A stretch of DNA of 35,296 nucleotides from Clostridia bacterium. GTDB taxonomy: Bacteria; Bacillota; Clostridia; Oscillospirales; CAG-272. The notes under the pieces were generated by a model, which did not search any database, was not told the origin of the DNA, and saw only the letters and a list, made by a program, of their open reading frames with translations. The position numbers and the translations under genes are program-made. The stretch lies in contig JAFQDK010000022.1 of the NCBI GenBank assembly GCA_017399305.1, positions 1 through 35,296 of the forward strand, in the 5' to 3' direction. This document shows, piece by piece, positions 1-11,700 of this stretch; the first letter of the stretch is position 1, and every line of letters begins with the position of its first letter.

Positions 1-201
1 AAGACAGCGATATCGCCAGAAGATATACTTGACATACCTAATAAGGTCGGTACATATACAAAGAAAGTTTCGCTTGATGATGACCTTGCGGTTCTTGTAA
101 AGCACAAGGTTATTACAACACCTGAGTATTGGAAGCAAAATGCAGGCAAGCTTCAGTATTTGCCCGAGCTTATCCACAACATGGCGGAGGTGTTGCGATG
201 A
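1..201 (+). CDS. 3' end of a phage gene, probably the C-terminus of an endolysin or wall-binding protein (partial)
   Basis: Frame 1 is open from the first base to TGA at 199-201, giving the last 66 residues of a protein whose start lies left of the window. The tail reads as a short helical module: SLDDDLAVLVKHKVITTPEYW, followed by about 20 residues with a helical leucine pattern. I associate tails of this kind with the C-termini of clostridial phage peptidoglycan hydrolases and secreted wall-binding proteins, but no catalytic motif is in view, so the product is inference. Position supports it: two small membrane proteins of holin type follow directly, as in a lysis cassette. The stop codon overlaps the next start (ATGA), so the genes are translationally coupled. 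The coding call is strong; the function is tentative. Confidence 0.6.
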   Translation, partial: KTAISPEDILDIPNKVGTYTKKVSLDDDLAVLVKHKVITTPEYWKQNAGKLQYLPELIHNMAEVLR

Positions 202-497
202 TAAAGATATCTTTTGAAAAAAAGACCAACAAGAAAAGCTTTGTGCGCTTTTCAAAGAAGTGCATAACCGCAATGATTGTGCTGTGGTTCGCTGCGGCGC
301 TCACCTGTATATGTGTGGTAACTACACAACTTGTACGCGGTGATATGAGCGTAAACACCTCTGACCTTGTTACATGTGTAGGTATGCCACTCACCGGCGG
401 TGTGCTTGGTTATATGATTAAATCCGCTTTAGAGGATAATGTAAAGAGAAAGGATAACAGATATGAAAACATTGAAACAGAAATTGACAAGCCGTAA
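198..497 (+). CDS. small two-helix phage membrane protein, possible holin partner
   Basis: 99 aa. I start it at ATG 198, not at the upstream ATG 129. GGAGG at 185-189 is correctly spaced for 198, the start overlaps the upstream TGA as ATGA, and the upstream extension only reads the previous gene out of frame. The protein has a basic N-terminus (KISFEKKTNKKSF), a first hydrophobic helix around residues 24-47 (ITAMIVLWFAAALTCICVV), a second weaker one around residues 57-78 with VGMPLTGGVLGYMIK, and a charged tail. Small two-helix proteins of this layout are common beside holins in Firmicutes phages, and it is probably an accessory lysis or membrane protein. It overlaps the next gene by 35 bp. 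The family is assigned by appearance only. Confidence 0.75.
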   Translation: MIKISFEKKTNKKSFVRFSKKCITAMIVLWFAAALTCICVVTTQLVRGDMSVNTSDLVTCVGMPLTGGVLGYMIKSALEDNVKRKDNRYENIETEIDKP

Positions 498-720
498 GTT
501 TCTTGTAGCTGTTGCAGGAATTGTGAGCGGTGTTGCACTGATTGTGAGCGGTAATGTTACTGAAGGTGTCGCAGCTGTTATAGCATCGGTAATCGGTTAT
601 CTTGTTGCCGAGGGGTACATAGATGCTGCGGCGGTTAAAGCAACAACCGAAAGAATTGATGCAACGGTTGATAATACCGAAGAGAGAGAAGAACCAAACT
701 CTATAGGTTTTACAGATTAA
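463..720 (+). CDS. holin-like protein
   Basis: 85 aa, beginning with a basic segment that contains LTSRKFLVAVAGIVSG, then a second hydrophobic segment (VAAVIASVIGYLVAEGYID), then a charged tail rich in T, E and D. The 'TSRKF..AVAG' opening followed by a 'IGYLxAEGxxDA' segment is the typical look of small holins from clostridial prophages. These form membrane lesions that let the endolysin reach the wall. The purine-rich RBS AGAGAAAGGA lies at 444-453. Its position, after a probable lysin fragment and a small membrane protein and before large virion genes, fits a lysis cassette. The holin role is inferred from length, topology and neighbours. Confidence 0.75.
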   Translation: MKTLKQKLTSRKFLVAVAGIVSGVALIVSGNVTEGVAAVIASVIGYLVAEGYIDAAAVKATTERIDATVDNTEEREEPNSIGFTD

Positions 721-739
721 ATAAAGAAGGAGAAACAAA

Positions 740-2713
740 ATGGCGTACAATCCTTATACAGCGGTTAATGCTATATACAATTTAAAAGGGCAATGGACCG
801 CAGCCGACAAAGCCGGCGACACAGCAAAAAAGAACGAAGTTGCGAAAGCCGGACAAAAGTATTATGAAGAGTTGCGTGCTAACGGCTACGGTGATGTAGC
901 AAATGACCTTTCTAAATCCAACTACAACGATTCAAAGAAGATACACGACTTTTATGCAAAGACAGGCAGAACTGCGACAAGACCGTATTTCTATTCGCTC
1001 GGTAAAGCTTATGGAATGTCTGAATCTGATGTAGACAAGCTTCTTGGCTATGATAACACCACAGGAGAGATTACATTTGGCGGAAAGAACATAGGAAAGC
1101 CTGATGCGGTGGTTGACGGTACTTCATATTGGAGCGATACATCTACTATGGACAGCGCATTCAGTGACTATGTACAGCGAAGCGGCACTACACGAAGTCC
1201 TTCTGCAATGGTTAGTCAGGAAAATGAAAATCTGTTTAAAAGGTACGGACAGGAGCTTGACGACCTCAAAAATACCAATCCCTTCACAACCGAGGAAGCA
1301 AAAGCGATTCTTGCCAAGTACGACCTCGCAGGTCTGCAAGGTCGTGACAATGCAGTAGCGAGCGGAAGCGCGACAAACGGCGGTAACATTGACAGTTTTT
1401 CGGCGGCAAATGCGCTTCGCCAGCAAGCATCACTTGTTTCTCAGGGACAAGAAGCGGTGCTCTCGGCTCATCAGCAGAAGATTGATAATGCTATAAATAT
1501 CTTAGAGGGTATTGGTGTACATATTGACCGAGTTTACAATCAGGATGAGACCTCGAAAAATAATAAGGTGGCTCGTGATGTTGAAATAAGCAAGGTTACA
1601 GGCGTTGTTCCTGAGAGTATGTCTTATGAAAGCAATCCTTATCTTAACAGTGATGGAACTGTTAAGGATGTTTATTTGTCCAGTGAATTTGACGCTAAAG
1701 GTGGATTCAAAACCATTATCGACAAAGCGAAAGAGCAGCTTAAAACTGTTACAGATCCCGTGGAAAGAGCTAATCTTGAAGCTACTATCAATGCAGCTAC
1801 GCAGGCGCGTGGAATAAAAGCTACAAGTAGCCCTGCTTATGATAAATGGGCAGATACCATTACAGCATATGCTCCCGAGGCAACTGCAGACTATAAACTT
1901 GCCAATAAAGAACTTGATACAGACTTACAAAAGAATGCCAATAACAACAGTACTACCAAGTATGTATCTGATAATGAATCTAATACTACCAAGTATGTAT
2001 CTGATAATGAACTTGCAGCTACCAAGGATACTAACGATAGTAACGAGACTATCGCTGCGGGCAATAATGCAACAACTGTTGAAGTTGCGAACATCAACTC
2101 GGAAACTGCAAAATACGGTGTAGATGCTGATGAACGAATTGCATATGACACCAATGCAACCAATTTGGAAATTGCTCAGGGCGATAATGCAACAGATATT
2201 GAGATTGCAGGCATGAACAAAACGTCTAAAACTACAAATACTACAGGAACAAGGACTACTACAGGAACAAGGACTACTGGTCCTACCGGTGAAACTAAAC
2301 CTACCTTATCAGCGGCTCAAGCGAGGGATGCTATAAAAGCAGGTGAAATAAATGAAACCACAATAGCTGCATATAACTACCATTATGGTGGAAATTATAC
2401 CGTTGATAATCCACCGTCAATAGCGCCTAAAAACGAACCACCTGAAATAGAACCGGAAGAGTCGGAAATGACAACTGATCCTACTAACGATGATAGTACT
2501 TCATCAACGGCAGCAATGAGCCACACAATTGTTGATTTTGCGAAAAATTTGATTTCATCAGGGATTTCTAATGTGAACGAAATTGCCAAGTATTTAGCAG
2601 ATTTGAAAAGAGCAGGAGCAACAGATGAGGAAATGCTGGTATACATACAAGAATTAATAGATGCCGGAATACCGGAAGAATGGCTTGCCGGAATAAAAAA
2701 ACAATATTCATGA
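740..2713 (+). CDS. 657-aa probable phage virion protein with repetitive linker
   Basis: Strong RBS AAGGAG at 726-731. The N-terminal ~230 residues are a folded-looking region rich in Y, K and D (NPYTAVNAIYNLKGQW; KTGRTATRPYFYSLGKAYGM; GTSYWSDTS). A helical section follows, then a low-complexity stretch around residues 390-520 with an 11-residue tandem repeat (TTKYVSDNE), repeated NAT..EIA elements and a TGTRTT repeat. A P/E-rich linker leads to a C-terminal helical domain of about 60 residues (SGISNVNEIAKYLADLKRAG). There is no signal peptide. The pattern resembles minor structural or internal virion proteins of gut Firmicutes phages, but I recognise no named domain. It is 12 bp upstream of the giant gene, so the two are probably co-expressed late and may be co-packaged. 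Confidence 0.8.
   Translation: MAYNPYTAVNAIYNLKGQWTAADKAGDTAKKNEVAKAGQKYYEELRANGYGDVANDLSKSNYNDSKKIHDFYAKTGRTATRPYFYSLGKAYGMSESDVDKLLGYDNTTGEITFGGKNIGKPDAVVDGTSYWSDTSTMDSAFSDYVQRSGTTRSPSAMVSQENENLFKRYGQELDDLKNTNPFTTEEAKAILAKYDLAGLQGRDNAVASGSATNGGNIDSFSAANALRQQASLVSQGQEAVLSAHQQKIDNAINILEGIGVHIDRVYNQDETSKNNKVARDVEISKVTGVVPESMSYESNPYLNSDGTVKDVYLSSEFDAKGGFKTIIDKAKEQLKTVTDPVERANLEATINAATQARGIKATSSPAYDKWADTITAYAPEATADYKLANKELDTDLQKNANNNSTTKYVSDNESNTTKYVSDNELAATKDTNDSNETIAAGNNATTVEVANINSETAKYGVDADERIAYDTNATNLEIAQGDNATDIEIAGMNKTSKTTNTTGTRTTTGTRTTGPTGETKPTLSAAQARDAIKAGEINETTIAAYNYHYGGNYTVDNPPSIAPKNEPPEIEPEESEMTTDPTNDDSTSSTAAMSHTIVDFAKNLISSGISNVNEIAKYLADLKRAGATDEEMLVYIQELIDAGIPEEWLAGIKKQYS
1951..2011 (+). 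repeat. 33-bp-period tandem direct repeat inside the 657-aa gene
   Basis: A 28-base unit beginning TACTACCAAGTATGTATCTG is present at 1951-1978 and again, identical, at 1984-2011, a period of 33 bases or 11 codons. It encodes the doubled TTKYVSDNE element. Perfect identity at the DNA level suggests a recent slippage or recombination duplication. A second short repeat of period 18 (ACAGGAACAAGGACTACT) lies near 2240-2278. Confidence 0.9.
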
Positions 2714-2725
2714 TGGGGTATTGAT

Positions 2726-5700
2726 ATGTCTAAAATAAGTTCAATAGTTGAAAATCTAAGAAAAAAGAATTTACCAGAGACGATAAATAAAACAACATCA
2801 AGCAATACTGCTACTACGAAAAACAGTTATCCGAGCAGTTCTGTAAAACAAACCGTAGATTATTTGCGTGATAAAAACTTAAACACAGATACTAACGATA
2901 TAGTACTTGTGACTGACACCTCAAAGCCGGATGCGAAACCTGTTGAAATGACGCGTGGCGAGTACGAAGATTTGGTTGCGGAAGAAAAGCGGAAGTTTGA
3001 TTCAGAACGCAAAAAAGCCGCTGAGGAGTTTGCAAGACTACAGAAGCTTGCCGTGCAGGAAAACCGCCTGCACGGCGAAGAGCTTTTGGAAAAAAGGCAA
3101 CAAGAGGCAGAAGAAAGAATAGAAGCTAACAAAGAAAACGGTATTACATCTACAGATAACCCATTAATAGGTGCTGCGCAGGTTGCCATTTTCAACGGCG
3201 ATTTCGATTCTGCCAAAGCGGTGATTGCCAGCGGCATTGGTCTGTATTATACTTCGGATGAGGCTGACAAGATTTATCAGGAGCTTGCGTCAAATCCTGA
3301 AAACACACAAGCGGACCGCATAAGTGGTCTTAAAAAAGCATTCGCCAATGCTGAAGCTGAAATCCCGGTTTTTCAGTCGAAATATGAAGAGATTGTTGCT
3401 AACCATGCTACAATGGAAGATGAGACAGGATATGATAAATCAGCTGCCGAAAAGAGGGCGTTGTCTGCTGTTGAGTCAAAGAAAAAGCAAGCCGAACGCT
3501 ATCGCAATATGTATGACAGAGCATACAACGATCACTATATAAAACCGTATGTGGAAAAAGCAAAGGAAGAGCGTGATGCAAAGTATGCTCTCCCTATAAG
3601 TGAGCTTGAGACGCGTATAAAAGAAACTACTGAAAAGCAATCGGCATTAGAAAAGGCTGAAGCCGAAGCGTTGAAAAACTGGCAAGCTGCCGTTAACACA
3701 CATATGGTGGCTGATTTTAGCGCTTACGGAGACGCTGCTACAGATGTAATGTCAGATACTGCGAAGGCTGCAGATGCGACAGATGCCGCTCGTGAAGCCT
3801 ATGAGGCGGCAAAAAAAGCTAACCAAGATAATAACGCCGAAATCTTTTATTCATCTGGTTTGCTGTCTTTTGCGTCTTTAAGCGAATCTGACCGCACAGA
3901 AATGTTGAGATATATTCGCAATGGCGGAAACAAGGATGCATATAACCGAATCAAAGGCAGTATGTCAGCTGATGACTTTGAGCGCATGGTCGAGACATTG
4001 AAAGCGTGTGAAAACACCGTAAATGGCGTTCAAACTGATCTTGAAAACGCAAAGTTTGCAAAAGAGCATCCTGTAACAGGAAGCATTGCAAGTATATTCA
4101 CAAGTCTTGTCGGCGGAGTTACTGCTGTGGCGGGAACTGTAGCTCACGGTATTGATAATATAGGCGAAAACGAATACTATGTAAAACCTATTGACACAAA
4201 TTCATGGGCATATGCGCCGACAAAATTTACAACAACGGTGCGCGGAACGGTAGCGAATGATATTGAAGAAAGTGTTGGCGGCACAGGTGGCAAAGTCGCA
4301 TCTTTCCTTTATCAAACCGGTATGAGTGCTGCCGATTCTTTAACAGCTTCATTTGCCGGAGACTGGGGCGGTGCACTGCTGCTTGGTAGCTCAGCGGCTT
4401 CAAGTGCTTTTCTTGATGCTAAGGAACGCGGTGTCAGTGATTCGCAAGCAATATGGACAGGTCTAACAGCAGGTGTGTTTGAGACATTATTTGAACGTGT
4501 TTCTATTGGCAATCTCAATGCATTAAAAGAAACTCCTGTTGGCACTATAAAGGACATTTTCAAAAATTTAGGTAAGTCAACTTTTGTTAATACAACCGAA
4601 GAAGGATTGACCGAAGCGGCAAATATGGTATCAGATTATCTTATCAACGGTGATCTGTCCAAATACAGCACTATGTATAATGAGTTGCTTTCTGATATGC
4701 CTGAAAGCCAAGCTAAGGATAAGGTATTTTGGACTATGTTAGCCGACATAGGCATTGCTTCCGCAAGCGGTGCTTTTATGGGCTTGGGTTTGTCGGGACC
4801 TATTGGTGGCATAAACTATGTAACTAATCGTAACGCCAATACCGAAGTGGGTTCGTTATATCTTAATGAAAACGACACATTAAATGTTGATGCGGTGAAT
4901 ACTCTCATCAGTGACGGTCTTGTAAGCGAAAATGATATGCTGCGTTCTTATGCAATGCAACTGCAGAAGATGCAAGAAAAGGGTTCACAGATTGACGTTA
5001 AGCAGCTTGGCGCATTGCAACGCGGACTTGCGGCGGAGCAACTTGCAGATGTAAAGAAAGCTGAAAAGACAGCAAAGAAAGCAGACAAAAATGACGCAAA
5101 GAATGCCGCACAAGGGAACACAGTACAGCAAACGCAACCACAGAGTGCGCCGATAAACGTAATGTCCAATGAAGCAGTAGCGGAAGTATTAGGCGTTGAT
5201 AAGAGTAAACAGACAAGCAATTCAGCCGATAACGCTATTGAACATAGTTCAAGTGTCGACAATAATGCTTCAACAAACACAGATGCACAGCAAGAGGTAT
5301 CAACAAACAATACTACTACGGAAAAGTCATTGGAGAAAAGCGGTTTTGTGTTTACCGATGAACTTGATGAATTACAAAACACTGAAATGCCAACTGTTGC
5401 AGTGGGAGATGCATTTGTAGACAGCAAGACCGGTAACACTATCCGCGTGGTGAGCAGAGATGCTGATAATACCACGATTGAGATAGATACAGGCAAAACG
5501 GTTGAGACGAAGATATATACAAACGCACAGGCTGATACTTTGGCAGTGAGTGAACAATATGAGCCTGTAAAGGTGTCTGCGAAGTTCAATGCAGCGGAAA
5601 CAGCGACAGATACAAGTAGCAATGCGATAGAATCTTCTAAGCCATCTGTTGCAATAGGGGAAGTATATACAGATAGCAAAACAGGCAACACAATTCGTGT

Positions 5701-8700
5701 TGTTAGTCGTGATGACAGTCACACTGTAGTTGAAGTGAGCAACGGTACATCCACATGGACAAATACGTTTCCTAACGGTTTTGCGGATACTTTAAAACAG
5801 CCGAGATATACTCAGCTGACACAGGCTACAGACGCTGATATCATACCGGAAGTAAAAACCAATACAGACAAAATCAAAACTGTGAGAGCTAAAAAGAGCG
5901 ATTGGGCATCTGATGATGTTAGTTGGTGGGCACCAAACAGTAAAACTGTAATTGCTTATAGCACCGTTGCAACAAGTGATTTAATTGAAACAATAGCCGA
6001 AAGTAACCCTAAAATGACTATTGCGGAAGTGTATAACTCCATAAGATTTGATGCAGAAGCTAAAAAGGTTTTGCAGGCTTATATAAATTGTGGATTTGGC
6101 AATGATATTGCAAGTCAGCATTTTGTTCGTAATAAAAATGCTATTGCATCTGTTGCAAATGAAAGCGATGTGGAGTATAATGAAGATACTACACAGACTG
6201 AAAATAACGAGGTGAATGAAAGTGGACTTGCTCGAGAACATGACTTGGGGCGAGAAGAATCTGTACAAGCAGATGAGAAAGGACGGATATACGGACGAGG
6301 AAATCAAGAAGGAAATTCTGGGAATCAGGGCGATTCCGAAGGAACTTCGAGAGAAATGCGTCAAAGCGATGGCGAAAAGCATGATAATAGTGCATCACAA
6401 CGAAGAATAGTACGCGGGGTATTTCACGGAAGCAAATTTAAGTTTTCTCATTTTGCAAAGAGCTATGTAGATTTAGCATTGCATTTTGGTACTGAAAAGC
6501 ATGCCAAGGCACGATTGGCTGACGGCGAAGGTAACATAGTAAAATATGATCTTGTTTTAAACAATCCCCTTGAGACAGAGGATATTTTCGGTGAAAGAAC
6601 GCCGGAACAATATTTTGATGCACTCTTGAAACAGTCTAAACTGACTAATTCAGAGAAAAATATGCTTTCAAACGGTTTTAACGATTATCTGGAAACAGAT
6701 ATAAAGGCAGAAGCTACAATTTCACTGACCGAAAAAGTCACTAACGGTGGTTTGCATATCAAGGTCGAGACAGAGAAAGATGGCGTTTATATATCTCTTG
6801 AGATATATGACGATGCCGGAACCGCAAATGAAATTCCATTAACTGAATTCATTGGTAAGAATGAATTAATGGATATGCTTGGTTTCGACGAGACGGCCAA
6901 ACTGCTTAGTGGAAAAAACATATCAAGTGAAGCAGCTGAATTTTTGAATGCTGAGGTCTTTTCTCGAGCTATTGCTTTTGAACAGAATTATCTCAAACTG
7001 CGTAAAATCGAAGATATATTAAAATCGCTTGGTTATGACGGTTTTAAATATGAAAATCAGAATGAGGGCGCAGGTACATCTTTTGCAGTCTTTGATGATA
7101 GTCAGATAATCAGAATTGATGGCGACTTATCCAAGCCGAACGAAAACGCATCAATAGAACATGATACTGTCCAAGGTGAAGTAAGTCTTACAAACAAATG
7201 TGAACTGATAGAAACAAAGCACACGCAGACTGGCAAACCACTTTGGGTAGTCAGTGTTAAGGAACGGCTGGCTAAAGATGAATATAGCCGTTTGCTTGAC
7301 ATCGTAAAAAAGCACGGAGGATATTTTTCAAGTGCCGCAAAGTCGCTTGACGGCAATAAGCTTTCCGGCTTTATTTTCAAAGAGCAGCCAAGCGGCGATA
7401 CTATAAGCGCAATAAATGAGTTCTTCGGAGAACCAGAAAGTGTTAACAACGAGAGCGAAAGCAGCGAGACTTCACATTTGCCTGCACTCAACAACAATTA
7501 CACTTTTGTAAAGACAAAGAATACAAATACTGGCGACGATACTTGGCTGATTAAAGTTAAGGATAGAAGTCAAGCGTATAAACTCGGAGAGTTGAAAGAG
7601 TTTATAAAGGATTATGACGGACGGTATGCTCCTGCTTTGAATAGCTTAATATTGAATAAGGAACCGGGCGCGGATGTTATAAATGCTCTTAATAACCTTT
7701 TGTCCGAGGATGAGCCTGAAAATGTTAGGTCTGCAGAAACCGAAACTACAACTACAAAGGAAGGTAACGACAATGTTCACGATGGATTATTGGATAGACC
7801 AAGCACAGACGATGATGCGGGACGAGAACCCGAGCCTGTACAGGAAGTTAAAGAAGAACGGAACGCTGGAGACGAGAATAGAAAGTCTAGCGAAGATGTC
7901 GCTCGGTCAGGTGGAGAACTATTACAGACTACTGAAACAGAGTCATCTGCCAGCGGACAACTCGACAGCGGAGATAACGACAACAGAGTTCGAGAATCAG
8001 ACGACAGCGAGGGACATGGCGCAGAAGGAGCTTCTGTCGATGATAATGTCGATGTAGCCGAAGGCGGCAGTAAATCTAAAGATTTTGTTATTACAAAGGC
8101 TATTGCAGAGGATATAGACACTTCTGCACCGAGCATGAATGATAACATAAAAGCTATAGAAACGCTACATACTATTGAAAGTAGTGGCAAGGCTCCAACA
8201 AAAGCGCAGCAAGGATTGCTTGCAAAGTTTAAAGGTTGGGGCGGTCTCGCAGGTTCGTTTTACGGCGCAAACAGAAGTAAGCTCTCTGAGCTGATGAGTG
8301 AAGATGAGCTTAAAGCCGCACAAGGTACTGTAAACGATGCGTATTTTACCCCGACAAGCATTATTGACAGTATTTACAAAGCACTTAGCCACCTTGGGTT
8401 TGAAGGTGGAAATATATTAGAGCCGTCAATGGGCGTAGGTAACTTCTTTGGAAGAATGCCTAAATCCGTAAAAGACAGCTCTTTTTTGTTTGGTGTGGAG
8501 ATTGACACTATTTCCGGCAGAATTGCAAGGCAGCTATATCCCACAGCTAATATTGAGATAGCCCCATTCCAAGATGTTGCGTACAAGGACGGTGCATTTG
8601 ACCTTATAGTGGGTAATGTACCTTTCGGCGAAGTAAAATACAAGTATAAGGGCAAAAAATACTTAATTCACGATTATTTCTTTGTCAAAGCAATGGACAA

Positions 8701-11700
8701 GTTAAGTGACGGCGGTATTCTTGCTTTTCTTACTACTAAGGGTACGCTTGACAAGCTTGATAGTGTTGCACGCACAGAACTCGGCAAGCATGGCAAGCTG
8801 ATTGCTGCATACCGTCTGCCTTCTGATGTATTTTCGAGAAGCGCAGGGGCTAATGTTGTAACCGACCTTATCATTATGCAGAAGGCTGCCGACAAGGGCG
8901 GGGAAAGCTTTATAAACCTCGGAAATGTTTCTGTAGGTGCAAATGAGTTTTCTATTAATGAATACTTTGTAAATCACCCTGAAAATATTATTGGCGAGCT
9001 TGTTTCCAAAAGAGATTGGAGAAGCGGAAAAGAAGCGCTTGATGTTAAGTCAACGGGAAATGTTGCGGAGCAGCTTTTAAAGGCGATTAAGAAATTGCCA
9101 AGGAACATGCTAAGCGGCGCACAGACAGTGGGAACGGTTGATGTTACCGAAAGCAGCACAGCTATGCAGACATTTGCCGTCACGGATAGCGGTGATGTTG
9201 AATATGTCGATGTTGCCACGGGTGAGGTGAAGCAACTTAAAGGGAAGCAGGCGACAGTTGCTAAAGAATATATCAAACTGAAAAATGTATATGAGGATTT
9301 GATTAACGCAACACTCAGCGAAAATGAAACAAGTGTAGTTGAAGGTAAGCGCAAAGACCTGAACACTGTATATGACGGATTTGTAAAAAAGAACGGTACA
9401 CTGGGGAAAAACAAAAAAGTCTTGTCGGCTGACAATGACTTTTATAAAATATCCGGTCTTGAGGTATATGACACCAAAGCGAAAAAAATCATAAAATCCG
9501 AAATGTTTACAAAAGACACTCTTGGCAAGAGGACACCTAAAAAGGCGGACAACGCACTTGATGCTTTGAGTATTTCTATCGGCGAAAGCGGCGGTGTAAA
9601 TCTCAACCGTATAGCGGAGCTTACAAGCTTGTCTGAAAGTGAGGTTATAAAGCAGCTTGACGGAAGAATTGTATATACTCCTGAGGGTGTATATGAACTG
9701 AGCGAAGTGTATTTGTCAGGTAATGTCAGGGAGAAATATGAAGCGGTAAAAGGCAAAAAAGGATTCGAGAAGAATGAAGAAATGCTGAAAGCTGTTATAC
9801 CTACCGATATACCCGCAAAGAATATTACACCGCAATTTGGTGCGCCGTGGATAAAGTCTGATTACGTGGCGGAGTTTCTTAAAGAAACACTGCGTCTTTA
9901 CCACAAGCCTACAGTAAACTATGACCCGACAACAGGTACATGGTCTATATCAGGTAGCACATGGGGAGATAATACTCTTTTAACAAGCAAGTACGGTACA
10001 AAATATATTGATGCCATTTCGCTTGCGGAAAAGGCACTTAATATGCGCCAAATTGTTATAAGGGACAAGGACAAGAGAGTTCTTGTCGGCGAAACGAGAG
10101 CTGCACAGCAAAAGGCAGAGGATATAAAATCCGCTTTCGAGGAATGGTGCTTTAAGGATAGTGACCGCAGAAAGGATTTAGTTACTACATTTAATGAGAA
10201 ATTCAATTCCAACAGGAATATGGACTTTTCGGAGCTTGCGAAATATCTTGCCTTTGACGGTCTCACCGATACATTTAAGCTTAGGGACTATCAAAAGCGA
10301 GCCGTAGCGAGAGCGATTTTTAACGGCAATACATTGCTTGCACATGGTGTTGGCACCGGCAAGACCGCAGAAATGATTGCGGTTGCAATGGAACTCAAGC
10401 GAATGGGTATGGCAAAAAAGAATATGATGGTGGTGCCCGGGCATAAAGTGGCGGACTTCCGTAATGATATTCTTAAAATGTATCCTTCTGCAAAAGTTGC
10501 TATGCTTGAAAAAGGTGCAAATGCTACTCAGAGACAGAAGTTTTATGCACTTGTAGCGGCTAATGATTTTGACATTGTTATAATTCCACACTCGTCATTT
10601 GGAATGCTTGATGTTTCTCTCGATACAAAAAAAGCATTTATTAACAATCAAATTGCAGAGCTTGAAGAAGTGCTGACGGCTGCACAAGAGGAAAAGGGAA
10701 AGATAGACGGCAGATTTATAAGACAGCTTGAAAATCAGAAAGACCGTCTTGAAGAAAAACTGAAATTTGTCACCGAAACCGCAAAAGACAGTGGAAATAT
10801 CTTTGAGGAGTTGGGCGTGGATAGTCTGTTTGTAGACGAAGCGCACAACTTTAAAAACCTTCCTTTTTACAGCAAACTCAGCCGTGTAGCGGGAGTGTCA
10901 ATAAATCAGCCTAACAACAAGACAAGAGCAAGTCGTGCCGAAAATATGTTTATGATTACCGACTATCTTAACCGTAGTGGCGGCAGAATAACATTCGGAA
11001 CGGCAACGCCTATTACCAACTCTATGTCTGAAATTTACAATATGATGAGGTTTCTCCGTCCTGACATTTTAGCTGATGCAGGACTGCAATCCTTTGATGC
11101 GTGGGCGAGCATGTTCGGCTCTATTGTAAATCAGGCAGAGGTTGACCCGTCAGGGCGAAACATGAGAATGAAAGAGAGATTTTCCAAGTTCAAGAATGTT
11201 TCGCAGATGATTGAACAATTTCGCAGAATGGCGGATATTCTAAAGACCGGAGACGTAATACAGGAACTCCCAAAAGCGGAGCGAATAGATGTAATCAACG
11301 AGCCAAATGATATTCAGGAAGAATTTCTCGACATCATTGACAGTATGATTGATGATATACGCGCAAACGGTCAAAATGCCGACCACAACATGCTTGAAGT
11401 TACCACGGCGGGACAAATGGCAGCGGTTGACCTGCGTTTTGTTGCATCGTATTTTGACGGCAAATATTCGGAAGATGATTTAAATCTTCCGGGCAACAGA
11501 ACTACACAGGTGGCTCAGAGAGTATACGATGAATATGCAAAGAGCACTGCAAGCAAAGGAACGCAGTTTGTATTCTGTGACGTTGGCGTAAGTGATGATG
11601 CAAGTAAGAAATACAATTTCTATGTATACGGCGACCTTATAAATAAACTTGTGGCGCACGGTATCCCGAGAAAAGAAATTGCTATTGCACAGGAGTTTGA

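Noticed and set aside
5196-5420. +1-frame ORF inside the giant gene at the first long Q/N/S/T linker
   Set aside because: Same frame as the four accepted nested ORFs, but its product is not protein-like and I see no RBS, so it is an ordinary shadow.
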